Numbered from the stretch's first letter, positions 1-8,935 are shown. The stretch is DNA of 12,925 nt from Micrococcales bacterium (GCA_030537915.1 JAUNUZ010000024.1:1-12925), one strand, 5' to 3'. The notes: a model not told the origin generated them from the sequence alone. A program made the numbers and translations.

Positions 1-768
<768 letters not shown>

Positions 769-772
<4 letters not shown>

Positions 773-2820
773 CAAGGACGCGACCGGCTTGCCTGCCGCG
801 CGGGCCAGACCGCCTGCGGAGCATCCTGGGCCTCGGGGTGTCCGTGGCCACGACACCGGTCGTCCACCCGTGGATGCGCCAGGACCCGCAGCGGGTGCGC
901 GATCTGGTCAGCCAACTCGATGGCCACCTCGGGCGGTTGGAGGAGGCACGCCGCCGCACGGCGCCCCTGTGTCCGGCCCTTGCCCCGCCCGCGACCCCGG
1001 GGGTCGACGCGCGCGAGCATCCGCTCGATGACCTCTGCGCGGCCCTGTACGCCGCACGCGATGCCTTCGGCGCCCTGGCCGGAGCGCTGGAGCTGCACGG
1101 GGCTTCGCTTGCGCAGGCCCATGAACGGCTCGTCGCGACCGGGCTGCGGCACAGGCGCATTCGGGCGCTACGCGCCGAGATCAGGGGGTACACCGACGCC
1201 CTGTCACGGGCGGATGTCGAGTGCCGTCGGGCGCTGGAGGCGGGGATTCGGCGCGTGCCCCCGGGCAGCGTGCTCGCCCGCCTCGCAGTCCCGCAGGTGA
1301 GTGTGGAGGTAGATCCGACCGATGCCCGCGCGCTGCGCTCGTCGCTTCGAACGGCCCCGAGCAGCCAGGTCGCGGGCCTGCTGGCAGCACGGCCCGAGGC
1401 TGCCGAGGCCCTGACGGCCGCGGGCGCCACCGATCTACAGCTCCTGCCTGGGCCGATCGCGGCCGCTTCGTCGTTGGGCCGCAAGGACCCCGTTGACGAC
1501 TCGGCGCAGCGACTTGCGACGATCGAGAAGCGCCGTGCTGCCCTTGAGTTGGCGGGTGATCCCGCGGTGACGGCGGCGATGCTGTGGCCCAGCGTCTTTG
1601 GCTCGCTGGACGGCGCCCCGGTCGCCGCGCGCGTCGCCGCGAACCGGATCCTGCTGCGGACCGAGCTCGGGCGCGCTCGCCGAGCCGACGTCGAGCTCGA
1701 GGTACGCGCCATCGCCCGGCGGGCCGTGGACGGGCAGCGCTGGTGGCGCTGCGCCCGGGCCCAGCTGTTGCGCGCCTGGTTGACGCGCGACCGCCTGACG
1801 TCCTTCGTGACGACTAGGCGGGTCGACCTGCCGGGCCTGCTGCGCCACGACCTACGGGTCAGAATCCGCCTCTACCAGGGCCTCCTGTACGACCCGGTCA
1901 TCGGTGTGGCCTGCGGGATTCGCGCGCCGCGCCCGAGTCCCGACCATGCCCAGAGGGCGCGCCCCGCGGTCCGGGGCCGTCGCCGCCTGCTGCTCTTCGA
2001 CCCCGGCGGCGGCTCGGGTAGGGGACGCCTGGCAGAGCTCTGGGGCACCCTCGATGAGCACACGGGCGCAGTGGCCGTCTTCGTCCCCGGGACCGGGACC
2101 GCTGTTCGCGGTTTCCATATGCCCACTCAGGTGGCCCGCGACCTCGCCGAGGCAGCCGCGCCCGCAGAGGCTCCCGGCGAGGCTTCCCGAGACGCCGGGG
2201 GAGGCGGGACTGCCGTCATCGCGTGGATGGGCGCCGACTTCCCGCTCGCGATCGGCACACACGCGCTCTTCGCCCGCTTCGCGCTCGCCGCCGCGCCGGC
2301 GCTGCTCGACTTCGTCGCGGGTCTGCCGATGCCCACGGGCGCGCCGCTGACCGTCCTAGGTCATTCCTACGGCGGCACGATCATCGGCGCAGCCGAGTCC
2401 GTGGGGTTGCGGGCCGACCGCGTCGTGCACATCGCCTCGCCCGGGGCAGGCCCGGGCGTCCGCGGGGCCGCCGACTATCCCGTCGTCGACCCGCTGGGGC
2501 GGCCGCGCCGACCCGTGCGCTTCGCGCTCACGGCACCGGGTGATCCGATCGTGTGGGCCCAGCGCTTCGAGGCCCCGTGGTGGGTGGTGCCCGACGTACT
2601 GCGCCGCCGCCTGCGCCGCTGGGGCGCCGGGTTGAGCCTGGGCGTCGATCCCGCCCGGCTGGCCGGTGTCCGGCTGCTCGCGGCGGGGGCCTGGGAGGTC
2701 GACGGGCCCGGACACCGAGCCGGGGACCCGGTCGTCGGCCCGGCTGCGCACGCGGCCGTCACGGCGCGGGGCACGCAGGCATTCCGGCGGCTCGTGGAGG
2801 TTGTCGGCGCCCCGCTCTAA
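769..2820 (+). CDS. DUF1023 (Abhydrolase_8) family alpha/beta hydrolase with helical N-terminal region
   Basis: This 683-residue protein has a C-terminal alpha/beta-hydrolase fold of the actinobacterial DUF1023 type. The core begins near residue 405 (RRLLLFDP) with VAVFVPGTGT near 435. The nucleophile elbow is GHSYGG, with Ser533 as the likely nucleophile. Asp592 (APGDPI) and His649 (DGPGHRAGD) would complete the triad. Residues ~35-160 are rich in heptad-like helices (DPQRVRDLVSQLDGHLGRLEE and onward) and resemble the WXG100-like N-terminal regions seen in many family members. The middle is Arg/Ala-rich and helical. I see no clear signal peptide. The natural substrate of the family is not known to me; a lipid or ester is a guess. 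The ATG overlaps the stop of the preceding small gene and has no good ribosome site, so the two are probably coupled. The GTG at 838 is an alternative start. Confidence 0.8.
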
Positions 2821-2823
2821 ACT
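2818..2823 (+). promoter_or_regulatory. Putative -10 element (TAAACT) for a leaderless gatC transcript
   Basis: TAAACT fits the actinobacterial -10 pattern TANNNT and ends 7 nt before the gatC ATG, so transcription would begin at or next to the start codon. No Shine-Dalgarno sequence lies at a usable distance; the nearest GGAGG is 30 nt upstream. No good -35 is seen at 17 nt. TTGTCG occurs 11 nt upstream of the -10. The element overlaps the stop codon of the DUF1023 gene. Confidence 0.5.
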
Positions 2824-2830
2824 GGCCCAC

Positions 2831-3127
2831 ATGTCGTCGATCTCACGCGACCAGGTCGCCCACCTGGCGATGCTCGCCCGCATTGACCTCTCCGATTCCG
2901 AGCTGACGCGGATGTCGGGGGAGCTGGCCGCGATCCTCGATGCCGTCGCCGTCGTCGGCGAGGTCGCCTCGGTCGACGTTCCGGCGATGTCGCACCCGGT
3001 CCGACTCCTGAACATCAGCCGCCCGGACGAGGTGCGCCCGGGCCTGACGCCGGACCAGGCTCTCGCGGGCGCGCCCCAGAGCCAGGGTCAGCGCTTCGAA
3101 GTCCCGCGCATTCTCGGGGAGGAGTAG
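2831..3127 (+). CDS. gatC: Asp-tRNA(Asn)/Glu-tRNA(Gln) amidotransferase subunit C
   Basis: GatC is a 98-residue small subunit that wraps around GatA and GatB and stabilises the GatCAB amidotransferase in the cytoplasm. The complex converts Glu-tRNA(Gln) and/or Asp-tRNA(Asn) to the correctly amidated form. The sequence shows the family pattern: an N-terminal helix VAHLAMLARIDLSDSEL, a helix ending in ILDAVAVVGEV, then SVDVPAMSHPVRL. The C-terminal part contains RPDEVRPGLTPDQAL, APQSQGQRFEVPRIL and a terminal acidic pair. Length is normal. The ATG at 2831 matches the expected family N-terminus (SSISRDQVAHLA) and needs no ribosome site if the message is leaderless. gatA begins 91 nt downstream. 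Confidence 0.93.
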   Translation: MSSISRDQVAHLAMLARIDLSDSELTRMSGELAAILDAVAVVGEVASVDVPAMSHPVRLLNISRPDEVRPGLTPDQALAGAPQSQGQRFEVPRILGEE

Positions 3128-3218
3128 GGCCCGGCTCACCGCCTGACATCCCTGCCCGGCCGCCCGCACCCCGGCTCCTCGGCTGGTAGTCCCTCTGCAG
3201 CTCGACGAAGGAAATCCC

Positions 3219-4793
3219 GTGAACAGCCCCGGCACGCCAACGCAAGACCTCGTGCGACTGACCGCGGCGCAGCTCGCGCAGGTCATGATCGCCAAGGACG
3301 TCAGCGCAGTGGAGGTCGTGCAGGCCCACCTGGGGCGCATCGACGGCGTCGACGAGGCGCTGCACGCCTTCCTCGCGCGTAATGACGAGGGTGCGCTGGC
3401 GACAGCGCGCGAGGTCGACGCCGCCCGGGCGCGGGGCGAGGAGCTCTCGCCGTTGGCCGGGGTGCCGATCGCCGTCAAGGACGTCGCCTGCACTGCGGGG
3501 CTGGTCACGACAGCCGGCTCGCGGATCCTGCAGGGCTGGATCCCGCCGTACGACGCGACGGTCGTGCGGCGGTTGCGCGAGGCGCGGATGCCGATCCTCG
3601 GCAAGACGAACATGGACGAGTTCGCGATGGGCTCCTCGACCGAGCACTCCGCCTACGGTCCGACGCGCAACCCCTGGGACACCTCGCGGATCCCGGGTGG
3701 CTCCGGCGGCGGCTCGGCGGCGGCGCTAGCCGGCTTCGAGGCACCGCTCGCGATCGGCTCGGACACCGGCGGATCCATCCGTCAGCCGGCGGCGGTCACC
3801 GGCACCGTCGGGACGAAGCCGACGTACGGCGGTGTCTCGCGCTACGGCATCATCGCTCTTGCCAGCAGCCTGGATCAGATCGGCCCGTGCGCCCGGACGG
3901 TGCTCGACACCGCGCTCCTGCACGAGGTCATCGGGGGTTACGACGCGCTGGACTCCACCTGCCTGGACGCTCCGGTGCCACCGGTGGTCGCGGCCGCGCG
4001 TCAAGCCGATGTCCGCGGCATGCGCGTCGGCATCCTGCGCGAACTCGCAGGTGAGGGCTACCAGCCGGGGGTGCAGCAGCGCTTCGATGAGGCCGTCACG
4101 CTCCTGCAGGCCGCGGGCGCGCAGATCGTCGACGTCTCCTGCCCGCACGTCTCCTACGCCGTCGCCGCCTATTACCTGATTCTCCCCTCGGAGGCCAGTA
4201 GCAACCTGGCCCGCTACGACGCGATGCGCTACGGGCTGCGGGTCCGGCCCGCCGGGGTGGCGGCGCCGAGCGCCGAGCAGGTGATGGCGGCCACGCGCGA
4301 CGCCGGCTTCGGCGACGAGGTGAAGCGCCGAGTCATCCTCGGCACCTACGCGCTGTCCTCCGGTTACTACGACGCGTACTACGGGCAAGCCCTCAAGGTC
4401 CGCACCCTCATCGCGCAGGACTTCGCCGCCGCCTTCGAGCAGGTCGACGTGCTGATTTCGCCGACCTCGCCGATCACGGCCTTCGGCATCGGGGAGAAGA
4501 TCGATGACCCGCTGGCGATGTACCTGCTCGACCTCGCCACGATCCCGGCCAACCTCGCGGGTATCCCCGGCCTCTCTGTTCCCATCGGCCTGGCGCCGGA
4601 GGACGGGCTGCCGGTCGGGTTACAGATCCTCGCGCCCGCGATGGCCGACGAGCGGCTGTACACCGTCGGTGCCGCCATCGAGCGGGACCTGCAGCACGTG
4701 TGGGGCGGGTCGCTGCTGGACCGGATCCCCGACGTCAGCATGCCGGCGGCCTTCCTACCCGACCTGCGGACGACTTCGAAGGAGAGCGCATGA
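3219..4793 (+). CDS. gatA: Asp-tRNA(Asn)/Glu-tRNA(Gln) amidotransferase subunit A (glutaminase)
   Basis: GatA is the amidase-signature subunit that hydrolyses glutamine and passes ammonia to GatB. The 524-residue product shows the complete Ser-cisSer-Lys triad. Lys87 lies in VPIAVKDV, Ser162 in [11 protein letters not shown], and the nucleophile Ser186 in [13 protein letters not shown]. The spacing of 24 residues between the two serines is as in characterised GatA proteins. The segment [19 protein letters not shown] follows directly. Near the C-terminus [13 protein letters not shown] and [11 protein letters not shown] are also family motifs. The start is GTG at 3219, preceded by a good Shine-Dalgarno stretch (GAAGGAA, 3207-3213). 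The stop overlaps the gatB start as ATGA. The 91 nt before the gene show no clear promoter or terminator, so it is probably co-transcribed with gatC. Confidence 0.96.
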   Translation: MNSPGTPTQDLVRLTAAQLAQVMIAKDVSAVEVVQAHLGRIDGVDEALHAFLARNDEGALATAREVDAARARGEELSPLAGVPIAVKDVACTAGLVTTAGSRILQGWIPPYDATVVRRLREARMPILGKTNMDEFAMGSSTEHSAYGPTRNPWDTSRIPGGSGGGSAAALAGFEAPLAIGSDTGGSIRQPAAVTGTVGTKPTYGGVSRYGIIALASSLDQIGPCARTVLDTALLHEVIGGYDALDSTCLDAPVPPVVAAARQADVRGMRVGILRELAGEGYQPGVQQRFDEAVTLLQAAGAQIVDVSCPHVSYAVAAYYLILPSEASSNLARYDAMRYGLRVRPAGVAAPSAEQVMAATRDAGFGDEVKRRVILGTYALSSGYYDAYYGQALKVRTLIAQDFAAAFEQVDVLISPTSPITAFGIGEKIDDPLAMYLLDLATIPANLAGIPGLSVPIGLAPEDGLPVGLQILAPAMADERLYTVGAAIERDLQHVWGGSLLDRIPDVSMPAAFLPDLRTTSKESA

Positions 4794-6349
4794 GCACCAC
4801 CATCGGTGATGTCCTGAGCTACCAGCAGGTCCTGGAGCGCTTCGATCCCGTCATCGGGTTAGAGGTGCACGTCGAGCTGTCGACGGCCACGAAGATGTTC
4901 TGCGGCTGCCCGACCGGATTCGGCGCCGAGCCGAACAGCCAGGTGTGCCCGGTCTGCCTCGGTCTACCCGGGGCGTTGCCGGTCGTCAACGCTGTCGCCG
5001 TCGAGTCGGCGATGCGGATCGGTCTCGCGCTCAATTGCGACATCGCGCAGAGCTGCCGCTTCGCACGGAAGAACTACTTCTATCCGGACATGCCGAAGAA
5101 TTTCCAAACGAGCCAGTACGACGAGCCGATTGCCTACGGCGGCTACCTCGACGTCGAATACGACGACGGCGCCGGTGGCACGGCCACGTACCGGGTCGAG
5201 ATCGAGCGGGCCCACATGGAGGAGGACGCCGGCAAGCTGACCCACGTCGGCGGATCCACGGGCCGTATCCACGGTGCCGACTACAGCCTCATCGACTACA
5301 ACCGCGCGGGCATACCCCTGATCGAGATCGTCACCCGACCGCTGGTTGGGGTGGGGGAGCATGCCCCGGCCATCGCGCGGGCGTATGTCAGCGCGCTGCG
5401 CGATCTGACGCGCGCCCTGGGCGTCTCCGACGCAAGGATGGAGCAGGGCTCGCTGCGGTGCGACGCGAACGTCTCGCTCCGGGCGCGCGCGGGCACCGAC
5501 CGCCTCGGAGCCGAGCAGGCGGTGGTCCCACTCGGCACCCGTACCGAGACGAAGAACGTCAACTCCCTGCGGTCGGTGGAGCGAGCGGTCGCCTACGAGA
5601 TGACTCGTCACGGCGCCGTTCTCAGCAGTGGCGCCAGCGTGCTCCAGGAGACCCGGCACTGGCACGAGGACACCGGCTCCACGACATCGGGGCGACCCAA
5701 ATCGGACGCGGACGACTACCGCTATTTCCCAGAGCCGGATCTGGCGCCGATCGCTCCGAGTCGGGAAAGGGTCGAGGAGCTGCGCGCGACTCTGCCCGAG
5801 CCGCCGGGACAAAGACGCAAGCGACTTCAGGGCGAATGGGGCGCATCGGATCTCGACATGCGCGACGTCGTCGGCGCCGGGGCGCTCGACCTCATCGACG
5901 CCTCCGTGCTGGCCGGCGCATCCCCGGCGGGCGCGCGCAAGTGGTGGATGGGCGAGGTGCTACGGCGCGCCAACGCGGATGGGCGAGAGCTCGCCGACGT
6001 CCCCCTGACGCCGGAGCAGGTCGCCGGCCTCGACGCGATGGTCACCGCAGGTCGGCTCACCGACGCGATGGCCCGACAGGTCCTCGATGGGGTGCTCGCC
6101 GGTGAAGGGGATCCGGAGCAGGTGGCCGACGCCCGCGGGCTCCGGCTCGTCCGCGACGATGGCGCGCTGCAGGCCGCGGTCGACACTGTCATCACCGCGA
6201 ACCCGGCCGTTGCGGACAAGGTGCGCGGCGGCAAGGTGCAAGCCGCCGGCGCGCTCATCGGCCAGGTCATGAAGGAGATGCGGGGCCAGGCGGACGCGGC
6301 CAAGGCTCGCCAGCTCATCCTCGCCACGCTCGGCGTGGTGGACGGCTGA
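4790..6349 (+). CDS. gatB: Asp-tRNA(Asn)/Glu-tRNA(Gln) amidotransferase subunit B
   Basis: GatB binds the mischarged tRNA, activates the glutamyl or aspartyl group with ATP, and receives ammonia from GatA. The 519-residue product begins with the cradle domain ([13 protein letters not shown]). Four cysteines, Cys38, Cys40, Cys53 and Cys56 (FCGCP and [10 protein letters not shown]), match the zinc site of the family. The motifs [33 protein letters not shown] and [13 protein letters not shown] are all present. [13 protein letters not shown] marks the end of the cradle. The C-terminal helical and YqeY-like tail region ends with [20 protein letters not shown] 4790 is chosen because it has AAGGAG five nt upstream and overlaps the gatA stop. 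The frame extends upstream to 4700, but that part is a gatA shadow. Confidence 0.96.
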   Translation: MSTTIGDVLSYQQVLERFDPVIGLEVHVELSTATKMFCGCPTGFGAEPNSQVCPVCLGLPGALPVVNAVAVESAMRIGLALNCDIAQSCRFARKNYFYPDMPKNFQTSQYDEPIAYGGYLDVEYDDGAGGTATYRVEIERAHMEEDAGKLTHVGGSTGRIHGADYSLIDYNRAGIPLIEIVTRPLVGVGEHAPAIARAYVSALRDLTRALGVSDARMEQGSLRCDANVSLRARAGTDRLGAEQAVVPLGTRTETKNVNSLRSVERAVAYEMTRHGAVLSSGASVLQETRHWHEDTGSTTSGRPKSDADDYRYFPEPDLAPIAPSRERVEELRATLPEPPGQRRKRLQGEWGASDLDMRDVVGAGALDLIDASVLAGASPAGARKWWMGEVLRRANADGRELADVPLTPEQVAGLDAMVTAGRLTDAMARQVLDGVLAGEGDPEQVADARGLRLVRDDGALQAAVDTVITANPAVADKVRGGKVQAAGALIGQVMKEMRGQADAAKARQLILATLGVVDG

Positions 6350-6350
6350 C

Positions 6351-7268
6351 ATGTGGATCTGCCTGCCGAACGAGGAGATCGCCCGCAGCCTCGGACCGAT
6401 CGAGGACGTCGACGTCGTCGTGTGGGATCTCGACGGCGAGCCACCTGCCGGTGTCGCGCAGGCCGAGTTCCTGGTCGGCCCGCAGTTCTTCCGCGGCGGC
6501 CAACTGCAGACTCTGCGCACGCTGGGCCAGTTGCGGCACGTCCAGCTCGTCAGCGCGGGCTTCGAGCACGCGCTGCCATTCGTGCCCCCGGGAGCGACGC
6601 TGTCGAACGCGCCGGGCGTTCATGACGCCGCGACCGCCGAGATGGCCCTGACGCTGATCCTCGCGGCGCAGCGCAACATCCCGGACTACGTCGACGCCCA
6701 GCGACGTGGCCGCTGGGAGAGCAGCCTCAGCCCGGGGCTGGCGGACCGGCGTGTGCTCGTCGTCGGATACGGCCACATCGGCCGGGCGATCGTGCGGCGC
6801 CTGCAGCCCTTCGAGGTCGACGTGAGCGTCGTAGCGTCCCGCGCTCGTGGCGGCGACGGCCTTATCGATCGCGTGCACGGCATCGAGGAGCTACCCGACC
6901 TGCTGTTCGGAGCCGACATCGTCATCCTCATCGTGCCGCTCACCCCTGCCACCGAGCACCTCATCGACTCCGACGCGCTGGCGCGGATGCGCCCCGGAGC
7001 GCTCCTGGTCAATGTCGCTCGCGGCAAGGTCGTGGACACCGACGCGCTCATCGAGGCCTGCGGTTCTCATCGGGTGCGGGCGGCGCTGGACGTGACCGAG
7101 CCCGAGCCGCTGCCGCAGGATCACCCGCTGTTCGCGACCCCCGGCGTATTCATCGCCCCGCATGCCGGCGGCAACACAGACGCCTTCTTGCCGCGTATCG
7201 GGCGATTCTTGCGCCAGCAGGTCGATGCCTACCGGGCCGGAAGCCCGATCAGCGTGCAGAACGGTTAG
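6351..7268 (+). CDS. D-isomer-specific 2-hydroxyacid dehydrogenase
   Basis: This 305-residue enzyme belongs to the NAD(P)-dependent D-2-hydroxyacid dehydrogenase family (SerA/LdhA/glyoxylate reductase type), which reduces 2-oxoacids to D-2-hydroxyacids. The nucleotide-binding motif is GYGHIG at residues 139-144. The catalytic set is Arg224 (VNVARGKVVD), a Glu in DVTEPEPLP (probably Glu252) and His271 (IAPHAGG). There is no C-terminal ACT domain, so it is not a full-length regulated SerA. The true substrate cannot be told from the sequence. The ATG lies 1 nt after the gatB stop and has only a weak upstream GTGGA, so expression likely depends on gatB translation. Two hairpins beginning about 50 nt downstream suggest that transcription ends there. 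Confidence 0.88.
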   Translation: MWICLPNEEIARSLGPIEDVDVVVWDLDGEPPAGVAQAEFLVGPQFFRGGQLQTLRTLGQLRHVQLVSAGFEHALPFVPPGATLSNAPGVHDAATAEMALTLILAAQRNIPDYVDAQRRGRWESSLSPGLADRRVLVVGYGHIGRAIVRRLQPFEVDVSVVASRARGGDGLIDRVHGIEELPDLLFGADIVILIVPLTPATEHLIDSDALARMRPGALLVNVARGKVVDTDALIEACGSHRVRAALDVTEPEPLPQDHPLFATPGVFIAPHAGGNTDAFLPRIGRFLRQQVDAYRAGSPISVQNG

Positions 7269-7320
7269 GCGGGAGCCGGGATGGCGTGGTCTGGGGAGCC
7301 CGCGACAGGCACGCCCCGCC

Positions 7321-7348
7321 CTGCTCGCTCAGTAGCTGAGCCGAGCAG
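7321..7348. terminator. Hairpin between convergent genes (dehydrogenase / bfr)
   Basis: Arms CTGCTCG-CTCAG and CTGAG-C-CGAGCAG give a 12-bp stem with one bulged C and a TAG loop. No T-run follows, which is usual for high-GC actinobacteria. The location, about 50 nt after the dehydrogenase stop and between convergent genes, supports termination of the plus-strand operon and perhaps of both strands. Confidence 0.65.
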
Positions 7349-7375
7349 CGGGGCTGCATGCCTCGCCGTGATCGT

Positions 7376-7401
7376 GACGTGCGCGCCATTTGCGCGACGT
7401 C
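7376..7401. terminator. Second hairpin close to the bfr stop codon
   Basis: GACGT-G-CGCGC and GCGCGACGTC pair over 10 bp with one bulged G and a CATTT loop. It lies 11 nt past the end of bfr on the minus strand, so it is the probable terminator of bfd-bfr and a backup for the plus-strand operon. Confidence 0.6.
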
Positions 7402-7412
7402 GGAGTCGGTGC

Positions 7413-7904
7413 TCAGCCCTCGTCCGGACCGTCCGTGCCCAGCTGGACCGCTAGATAGTTCTCGTAGCCGACACGGGCGATGCCCTCGAGCTGGCCCTCG
7501 AAGTAGTCGGCGTGCTTCTCTTCGTCGCGGACCATCTCTTCGAAGACGGCGGCCGTGCCGTGATCCGCGAGCTCGTGGCACTCCTTGGCGGACGCATTGA
7601 ACTGCTCGACCGCCTCGTATTCGCCCTCCTTGGCCAGCCGTAGCATCTCGGCCGCGTTCTCGCCGACGGTGATCGGGTTGAGGCGCTGCACGTTCGGGTG
7701 GCCGTCGAAGAAGAGAATCCGCTGGATCAGGTCGTCCGCGTCGCGCATCTCATCGATCGACAAGTCGTAGAACACCTTGCCGAGCTTGGTCAGCCCCCAG
7801 CTGTCGAGCATCCGGGCGTTGAGGAAATACGTGTTGGTCACGGTGAGTTCTAGGGTCAAGGCCTTGTTAAGCAACTCGACGATGCGCGGGCTGCGTGGCT
7901 GCAT
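7413..7904 (-). CDS. bfr: Bacterioferritin (variant ferroxidase centre)
   Basis: This 163-residue ferritin-fold protein would form 24-subunit haem-containing iron stores. It aligns without gaps over most of its length with the E. coli Bfr sequence as I remember it. Family marks include LELTVTNTYFLNARM, SIDEMRDAD, ILFFDGHPNVQRL and RDEEKHADYFE. Ferroxidase ligands Glu19, Glu52, Glu95, Glu128 and His131 and haem ligand Met53 are present. Asp55 stands where His54 is expected. The positions matching E. coli His28 and His46 are also Asn29 and Asp47. The ATG at 7904 has a GAGGT ribosome site 5 nt upstream, which lies inside the overlapping bfd gene. It is probably co-transcribed with bfd. The family is certain; full ferroxidase activity is not. 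Confidence 0.93.
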   Translation of the reverse strand: MQPRSPRIVELLNKALTLELTVTNTYFLNARMLDSWGLTKLGKVFYDLSIDEMRDADDLIQRILFFDGHPNVQRLNPITVGENAAEMLRLAKEGEYEAVEQFNASAKECHELADHGTAAVFEEMVRDEEKHADYFEGQLEGIARVGYENYLAVQLGTDGPDEG

Positions 7905-8115
7905 CTGGGACCTCGTTCAGGGCTGCGATGGGGTGCACGGGGCACGGGACGGTCTTAGCGTAGGCGGCAACGACCGCGCGTACGCCGAAGATGCATCCAC
8001 CGCATGACTGACCCGCTCCGGTGGCTTGGCAGACGCCCGCCAGGGTTCGGGCACCCTCGTCCATCGCGTTGGCGATGTCCCGGTCGGTGACGATGCGGCA
8101 GTGGCAGACGATCAC
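7867..8115 (-). CDS. bfd: Bacterioferritin-associated ferredoxin, [2Fe-2S]
   Basis: Bfd is a small ferredoxin that docks on bacterioferritin and passes electrons to the stored ferric iron so that it can leave as ferrous iron. The 82-residue product has Cys4, Cys6, Cys38 and Cys41 (VCHC and SCGGC), the same positions as in E. coli Bfd, and the expected helices (DRDIANAMDEGARTLAGVC). It is about 18 residues longer than E. coli Bfd; the extra C-terminal part overlaps the first 38 nt of bfr in another frame. The start is GTG at 8115, giving the usual MIVCHC beginning. No ribosome site precedes it, and a TAACCT element ends 7 nt upstream, so the transcript is probably leaderless. An iron box covers that element. 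Confidence 0.9.
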   Translation of the reverse strand: MIVCHCRIVTDRDIANAMDEGARTLAGVCQATGAGQSCGGCIFGVRAVVAAYAKTVPCPVHPIAALNEVPDAATQPAHRRVA

Positions 8116-8120
8116 GAATG

Positions 8121-8139
8121 TGAGGTTAGCCTTACCTAC
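8121..8139. promoter_or_regulatory. IdeR/DtxR iron box upstream of bfd
   Basis: The 19 bases TGAGGTTAGCCTTACCTAC match the palindromic IdeR/DtxR consensus TTAGGTTAGCCTAACCTAA at 16 of 19 positions. The box starts 5 nt before the bfd start codon and covers the putative bfd -10 element. In actinobacteria IdeR/DtxR with Fe2+ binds such sites. A site over the -10 would repress bfd-bfr when iron is plentiful. The match is seen; the regulation is inferred. Confidence 0.78.
8123..8128 (-). promoter_or_regulatory. Putative -10 element (TAACCT) of bfd-bfr
   Basis: Read on the minus strand, TAACCT fits TANNNT and is separated from the bfd GTG by 7 nt (CACATTC), the arrangement of a leaderless promoter. 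It lies inside the iron box. A TTGCGC about 20 nt further upstream is a poor -35 candidate. Confidence 0.5.
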
Positions 8140-8162
8140 CCCATGCGGCGCAAGCCGGTGTC

Positions 8163-8179
8163 CGGTTGTCGGACAGCCG
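8163..8179. repeat. 17-bp imperfect palindrome between bfd and sixA
   Basis: CGGTTGTC and GACAGCCG are inverted around a single G with one T/G mismatch. The element lies in the divergent promoter region about 50 nt upstream of sixA. It could be an operator or a chance GC-rich dyad; I cannot tell. Confidence 0.35.
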
Positions 8180-8204
8180 CAGCGCCGGCCGCTGACGCGC
8201 CCAG

Positions 8205-8210
8205 CAGAAT
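8205..8210 (+). promoter_or_regulatory. Putative -10 element (CAGAAT) for a leaderless sixA transcript
   Basis: CAGAAT differs from TANNNT at the first base and ends 6 nt before the ATG of the phosphatase gene. No Shine-Dalgarno sequence precedes the ATG, so a leaderless start is the simplest reading. No clear -35 is visible. Confidence 0.4.
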
Positions 8211-8216
8211 GGCGTC

Positions 8217-8732
8217 ATGGTCGACGCCCCCGAACTGCGCATTCTTGTCCTCCTGAGGCACGCCCAGGCCAAGGGCTCGTCGTCCGAGGGGGATCTCGGC
8301 CGTGAGCTGACGGCATCGGGCCGCCGGACCGCGGCGGCCGTCGGGGAGTGGCTGCTGGCACAGGGGGTGCGCCCCGACGCCGTCGTCATCAGCCCCTCGA
8401 CGCGCACCCGGCAGACCTGGGAGGGCCTGCGCCGAGGCGGACTCGAGGCCCAGGACGTCTACAGCGACGCCGCGCTCTACGACGCGGACCCCCAGGACAT
8501 CGTCGAATCGATCCACGCCGTGCCGGAGGATGTGTCGACCCTCGTCGTCATCGGCCATGCCCCTGGGGTGCCGGCGCTGGCCCTGAATCTCGCCGATCAC
8601 CTGCCGCAGCAGCAGGAGGCCCGACCCGCTCACGGGTGGCCACCGGCCGCCGTTGCCGTCGTAGGCCACCCGGGAAGCTGGGCGCAGTTCCCGGGCGAGG
8701 ACACCGCGATCGTCGCCTTTCACCGGCCCTGA
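8217..8732 (+). CDS. SixA-like histidine phosphatase family protein
   Basis: This 171-residue protein belongs to the histidine phosphatase (phosphoglycerate mutase-like) superfamily, in the small SixA subgroup. The phosphohistidine motif is LLRHAQAK, with Arg14 and His15. Arg63 and Arg65 (SPSTRTRQTW) and the second catalytic histidine, His114 (VVIGHAPG), are all in place, so the enzyme should be active. E. coli SixA removes phosphate from phosphohistidine proteins. For the actinobacterial relatives the substrate is generally not known. There is no signal peptide, so it is cytoplasmic. It stands alone, divergent from bfd-bfr with 101 nt between the starts. ATG 8217 puts the RHA motif at the normal distance from the N-terminus. 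Confidence 0.85.
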   Translation: MVDAPELRILVLLRHAQAKGSSSEGDLGRELTASGRRTAAAVGEWLLAQGVRPDAVVISPSTRTRQTWEGLRRGGLEAQDVYSDAALYDADPQDIVESIHAVPEDVSTLVVIGHAPGVPALALNLADHLPQQQEARPAHGWPPAAVAVVGHPGSWAQFPGEDTAIVAFHRP

Positions 8733-8862
8733 GCGTTGCCGAGTCGGTTGAGCGCGGTCTCGGCGAGCCGCGGGCTCTGCGTCAACACGTACGCGTCGTG
8801 GCGCAAGACCCTCCGTCTCCTCCGGCGTGGCCCAGCCGCCAAGGCGACGGACATCACGTCAT

Positions 8863-8891
8863 CGAATCGCCCCTGCCGAACCCCCGATTCG
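8863..8891. repeat. Inverted repeat CGAATCG / CGATTCG
   Basis: Two 7-bp arms (8863-8869 and 8885-8891) are separated by 15 nt. They are nested within GCGAC (8844-8848) and GTCGC (8896-8900). It lies upstream of the likely protease promoter and could bind a regulator or fold as RNA. The function is unknown. Confidence 0.4.
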
Positions 8892-8935
8892 CCACGTCGC
8901 AACTACGACGCGCCTTAAACGGTCAGAGAGCGTGC

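Noticed and set aside
3696..3716. GatA motif GGSGGGS instead of GGSSGGS
   Set aside because: The catalytic Ser162 is kept, and from memory this variant is usual in actinobacterial GatA.
8720..8902. Small minus-strand frame ending YVLTQSPRLAETALNRLG
   Set aside because: The end looks protein-like, but the N-terminal part is a run of arginines. A sensible reading needs a frame change, and no ribosome site is seen. It is kept only as a possible remnant.
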